This document shows positions 4,807 through 6,915 of a stretch of 6,915 nt of DNA, piece after piece (positions within the stretch are counted from its first letter, which is position 1; every line of letters begins with the position of its first letter). The position numbers and the translations under genes were made by a program. The DNA is taken from positions 1 to 6,915 of the forward strand of contig JAFAXJ010000261.1 of assembly GCA_019241095.1 (NCBI GenBank). The letters are read 5' to 3'. The notes below the pieces were generated by a model. The model had not been told where the DNA came from. It saw only the letters and a list, made by a program, of their open reading frames with translations, and ran no database searches. This DNA is from Verrucomicrobiota bacterium. GTDB taxonomy: Bacteria; Verrucomicrobiota; Verrucomicrobiia; Chthoniobacterales; JAFAMB01.

Positions 4807-6915
4807 ATGGATTACCAACAAGAAGCGAAACTCCATTTTTTGGATTACTGGCGGGTCATCCGGGTCCGTCTCGGTTTAGTAACTCTGATATTTTTGCTGG
4901 TCGTCATCAGCGCCGGAATCGTGACGTATTTACTTCCGCGCAAATACCGGTCGTTCGCGACCATCGAGGTGCAGCCGGATATGCAGTCGGTCCGAATTTT
5001 TGACACTCCCGGAGAGCAGCACCCTATTAATGACCCGAAATTCGCACAGACTCAGTTTCAGATCATTCTACGAAAAGGGATCCTTTATCCGGTGATGGAA
5101 AAATTGAAGCTGCAGCAGAAATGGGGCACCAATGGCGAGACGCTGCCCTTGGAATCAGCCTATGACAAACTGGTTCACATGCTGTCACTGCAGGAGATTC
5201 GTAACACCAACCTGATCGAAATTGACGTCTATAGCACGGACCCTCGGGAAGCCGCAATTTTGGCGAACACCATCGCCGACGTCTACATGGAAGAACGAAT
5301 TGCCGAGCAGCAATCGACCGTTTCTAAAGGCCTCGATCAACTGCGGGAAGAGGTCAACAAAAACGAAGAGAGCGTTCGAAAAGCATTTGATGAAGCTTCC
5401 CGCCTTCGTACCCAGGCAAATATTATTGATCCAAATCCGGACAGTTTGGACGCGTCTGGCAGAGTTGAAGATTCCAGTGTTCTATCGAATCAAGAGAAGG
5501 TTAATGAGAGCCGATCTCAAGTTGCGACACTGGAAAGCCGAGTCAAAGAGCTGGATAAATTGACTTCCGGCGACCTCATGAGAGCAGCCGGCCAGCTCAA
5601 TCTCAATGATCCAATCATCGAACAGAAGCTTCCTATTTACCAGACGGCTCAAGCTGAGAAGGCAAAGATGCTGAGCTCGGGCTTAGGCCCTAACCATCCG
5701 GATGTAAAAGCGGTGCAAGCTGAGATTGATACTCTGGAGGGGCAACTCAAAACGCAGATCGAAAGTATTCGCCGCGGCTTACAAACCCAGCTCGCCATTG
5801 CCAAACAATCTTTGGAGACCATGGAGTCCAACTTGGAAGCTAGCAGGCAAGCTCAGCAGACAGAAAAAACCGCGAGTGCTCAATACCTCGACGCGAAATA
5901 TAAATACATTCAGGAGCGTAAACTGCTCGAAATCGCGAAATCGCGGTTAGCATCTGAAACGATGGAAAAAACTATGCCGCAGAAGCCTGCCTTTGTTCGC
6001 GACCAGGCAGAACCCTCCCTTTTCCCAGCTAAACCGAATGTACTTTTCAATATGCTGGTAGGGATCGCGGCTGGACTGATATTGGCCGTTTCTACTGCGT
6101 TTTTCTTGGAGTACCTCGATACAAGTGTGAAGACGATGGAAGACGTCGAGCGTTTTCTGGATCTTCCGGTTTTGGCCGTAATTCCCAGAGGCATCCGGCT
6201 GTTGCCAAGGGCTGACGAGGATACGCCTGATGCTGAAGCTTATCGAATTCTTAAGACCAACGTGGATTTTAACCGCAGAAAATCGGGCGCTACTGTCTTG
6301 AATGTTGTCAGTGGCGGAGCTTCCGAAGGAAAATCTACTACCGTGTGCAATCTGGCTACCACCTGGGCGGCAAGCGGCCAACAGGTTTTAGTAGTGGACG
6401 GGGATATGCGACGACCTCGCCAGCATGAACTTTTCGAGGTCAACAATGAAGTTGGCCTTGGCAATTATCTTAAAGGACAGGCCAGTTTTGACGAAGTAGT
6501 TCATCCTACCCAGATAAATCATCTTTACTTGGTTCCCGCAGGCAATACCTCAACAGAAGCTGTGACTTTACTTAACTCCGACGTAATGCACAGCTTCATT
6601 GAGTTGGCGAAGGAACGATTTGACGTAGTTTTATTTGATTCACCTCCCATTTTGGGCGTCAGCGACGGTTCGATGATCGCCAGCGTCGTGGAGTCCTCCA
6701 TTATCGTAGTACAACATCGGCGTTTTCCACGCTCCATGCTGTTACGAGTCAAGCGAGTGATCGAGAATATCGGAGGAAATCTTCTAGGAGTGGTAATGAA
6801 TAATGTCGATGTCAGACATGACCAGAATTACCAATACTATACAGCTTACAAAACATATTATTCGAAGGCCAAAGACACCCGTAAGCCAGGTCCAAAACCG
6901 GCTGCTAAAGCCGTC
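4807..6915 (+). CDS. Wzz-type chain-length regulator fused to bacterial tyrosine autokinase, 3' end outside window
   Basis: The frame is open for 703 codons to the window edge. The protein is an inner-membrane polysaccharide co-polymerase with a cytoplasmic BY-kinase domain (Wzc/EpsB type), which controls polymer length and export through cycles of tyrosine phosphorylation. Two membrane helices (about 22-43 and 412-434) flank a large periplasmic part. That part has a Wzz-like start (YRSFATIEVQPD), coiled-coil stretches (about 165-210 and 300-390) and the family motif GPNHPDV (294-300). The Pro-rich EPSLFPAKP precedes the second helix. The kinase domain shows EAYRILK (477-483, oligomerisation motif with Lys in place of the last Arg), Walker A GGASEGKST (K509), Walker A' VDGDMRRP (D531, D533) and Walker B VVLFDSPP (D611). 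A cluster of six Tyr (675, 677, 678, 681, 684, 685) is the likely autophosphorylation tail, and a Lys/Pro/Ala-rich stretch follows it. ATG 4807 precedes the first helix properly, but no Shine-Dalgarno is visible. The gene probably belongs to an exopolysaccharide or capsule locus with the preceding barrel gene. Confidence 0.94.
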   Translation, partial: MDYQQEAKLHFLDYWRVIRVRLGLVTLIFLLVVISAGIVTYLLPRKYRSFATIEVQPDMQSVRIFDTPGEQHPINDPKFAQTQFQIILRKGILYPVMEKLKLQQKWGTNGETLPLESAYDKLVHMLSLQEIRNTNLIEIDVYSTDPREAAILANTIADVYMEERIAEQQSTVSKGLDQLREEVNKNEESVRKAFDEASRLRTQANIIDPNPDSLDASGRVEDSSVLSNQEKVNESRSQVATLESRVKELDKLTSGDLMRAAGQLNLNDPIIEQKLPIYQTAQAEKAKMLSSGLGPNHPDVKAVQAEIDTLEGQLKTQIESIRRGLQTQLAIAKQSLETMESNLEASRQAQQTEKTASAQYLDAKYKYIQERKLLEIAKSRLASETMEKTMPQKPAFVRDQAEPSLFPAKPNVLFNMLVGIAAGLILAVSTAFFLEYLDTSVKTMEDVERFLDLPVLAVIPRGIRLLPRADEDTPDAEAYRILKTNVDFNRRKSGATVLNVVSGGASEGKSTTVCNLATTWAASGQQVLVVDGDMRRPRQHELFEVNNEVGLGNYLKGQASFDEVVHPTQINHLYLVPAGNTSTEAVTLLNSDVMHSFIELAKERFDVVLFDSPPILGVSDGSMIASVVESSIIVVQHRRFPRSMLLRVKRVIENIGGNLLGVVMNNVDVRHDQNYQYYTAYKTYYSKAKDTRKPGPKPAAKAV

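Noticed and set aside
5947..6381. 144-residue minus-strand open frame within the kinase gene
   Set aside because: It is fully antisense to the conserved second membrane helix and Walker A region, with no recognisable protein features.

Overview
The window carries six protein-coding genes on both strands, with little non-coding DNA. I see no RNA gene, insertion sequence, CRISPR array or long repeat. Base composition looks balanced, near 50% G+C by eye. Taxonomy is inference only. A BBP2-type outer-membrane barrel next to a fused Wzz/tyrosine-kinase gene, mostly absent Shine-Dalgarno sequences and an orphan ruvA point to a Gram-negative bacterium. It is perhaps a member of Verrucomicrobiota or a neighbouring PVC/Acidobacteria-type lineage.

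Left part (1-862): the 3' end of a Gfo/Idh/MocA-family gene on the plus strand. Its usual catalytic motifs are replaced. It converges, across 30 bases holding a small GC hairpin, on a minus-strand gene.

Middle (860-3390): a minus-strand pair, ruvA followed 7 bases later by a 436-residue protein that looks like a circularly permuted ATP-grasp ligase. ruvA is divergent from a plus-strand gene for a 207-residue exported protein of unknown function. The two start codons overlap inside one CATG, so there is no intergenic space for a conventional divergent promoter region.

Right part (3485-6915): a plus-strand envelope-polysaccharide pair. The first gene encodes a 415-residue outer-membrane beta-barrel with signal peptide and C-terminal Phe. 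The second encodes a Wzz-type chain-length regulator fused to a bacterial tyrosine autokinase, with all Walker motifs and a tyrosine cluster. It runs off the window without a stop. A bulged hairpin followed by five Ts sits just ahead of the kinase start and could be a terminator or attenuator. Together these two genes look like the start of an exopolysaccharide or capsule export locus continuing beyond the right edge.

Most of the window is recognisable. The points most worth a second look are the shared start-codon palindrome, the residue-swapped oxidoreductase, the ATP-grasp gene behind ruvA and the hairpin before the kinase gene.
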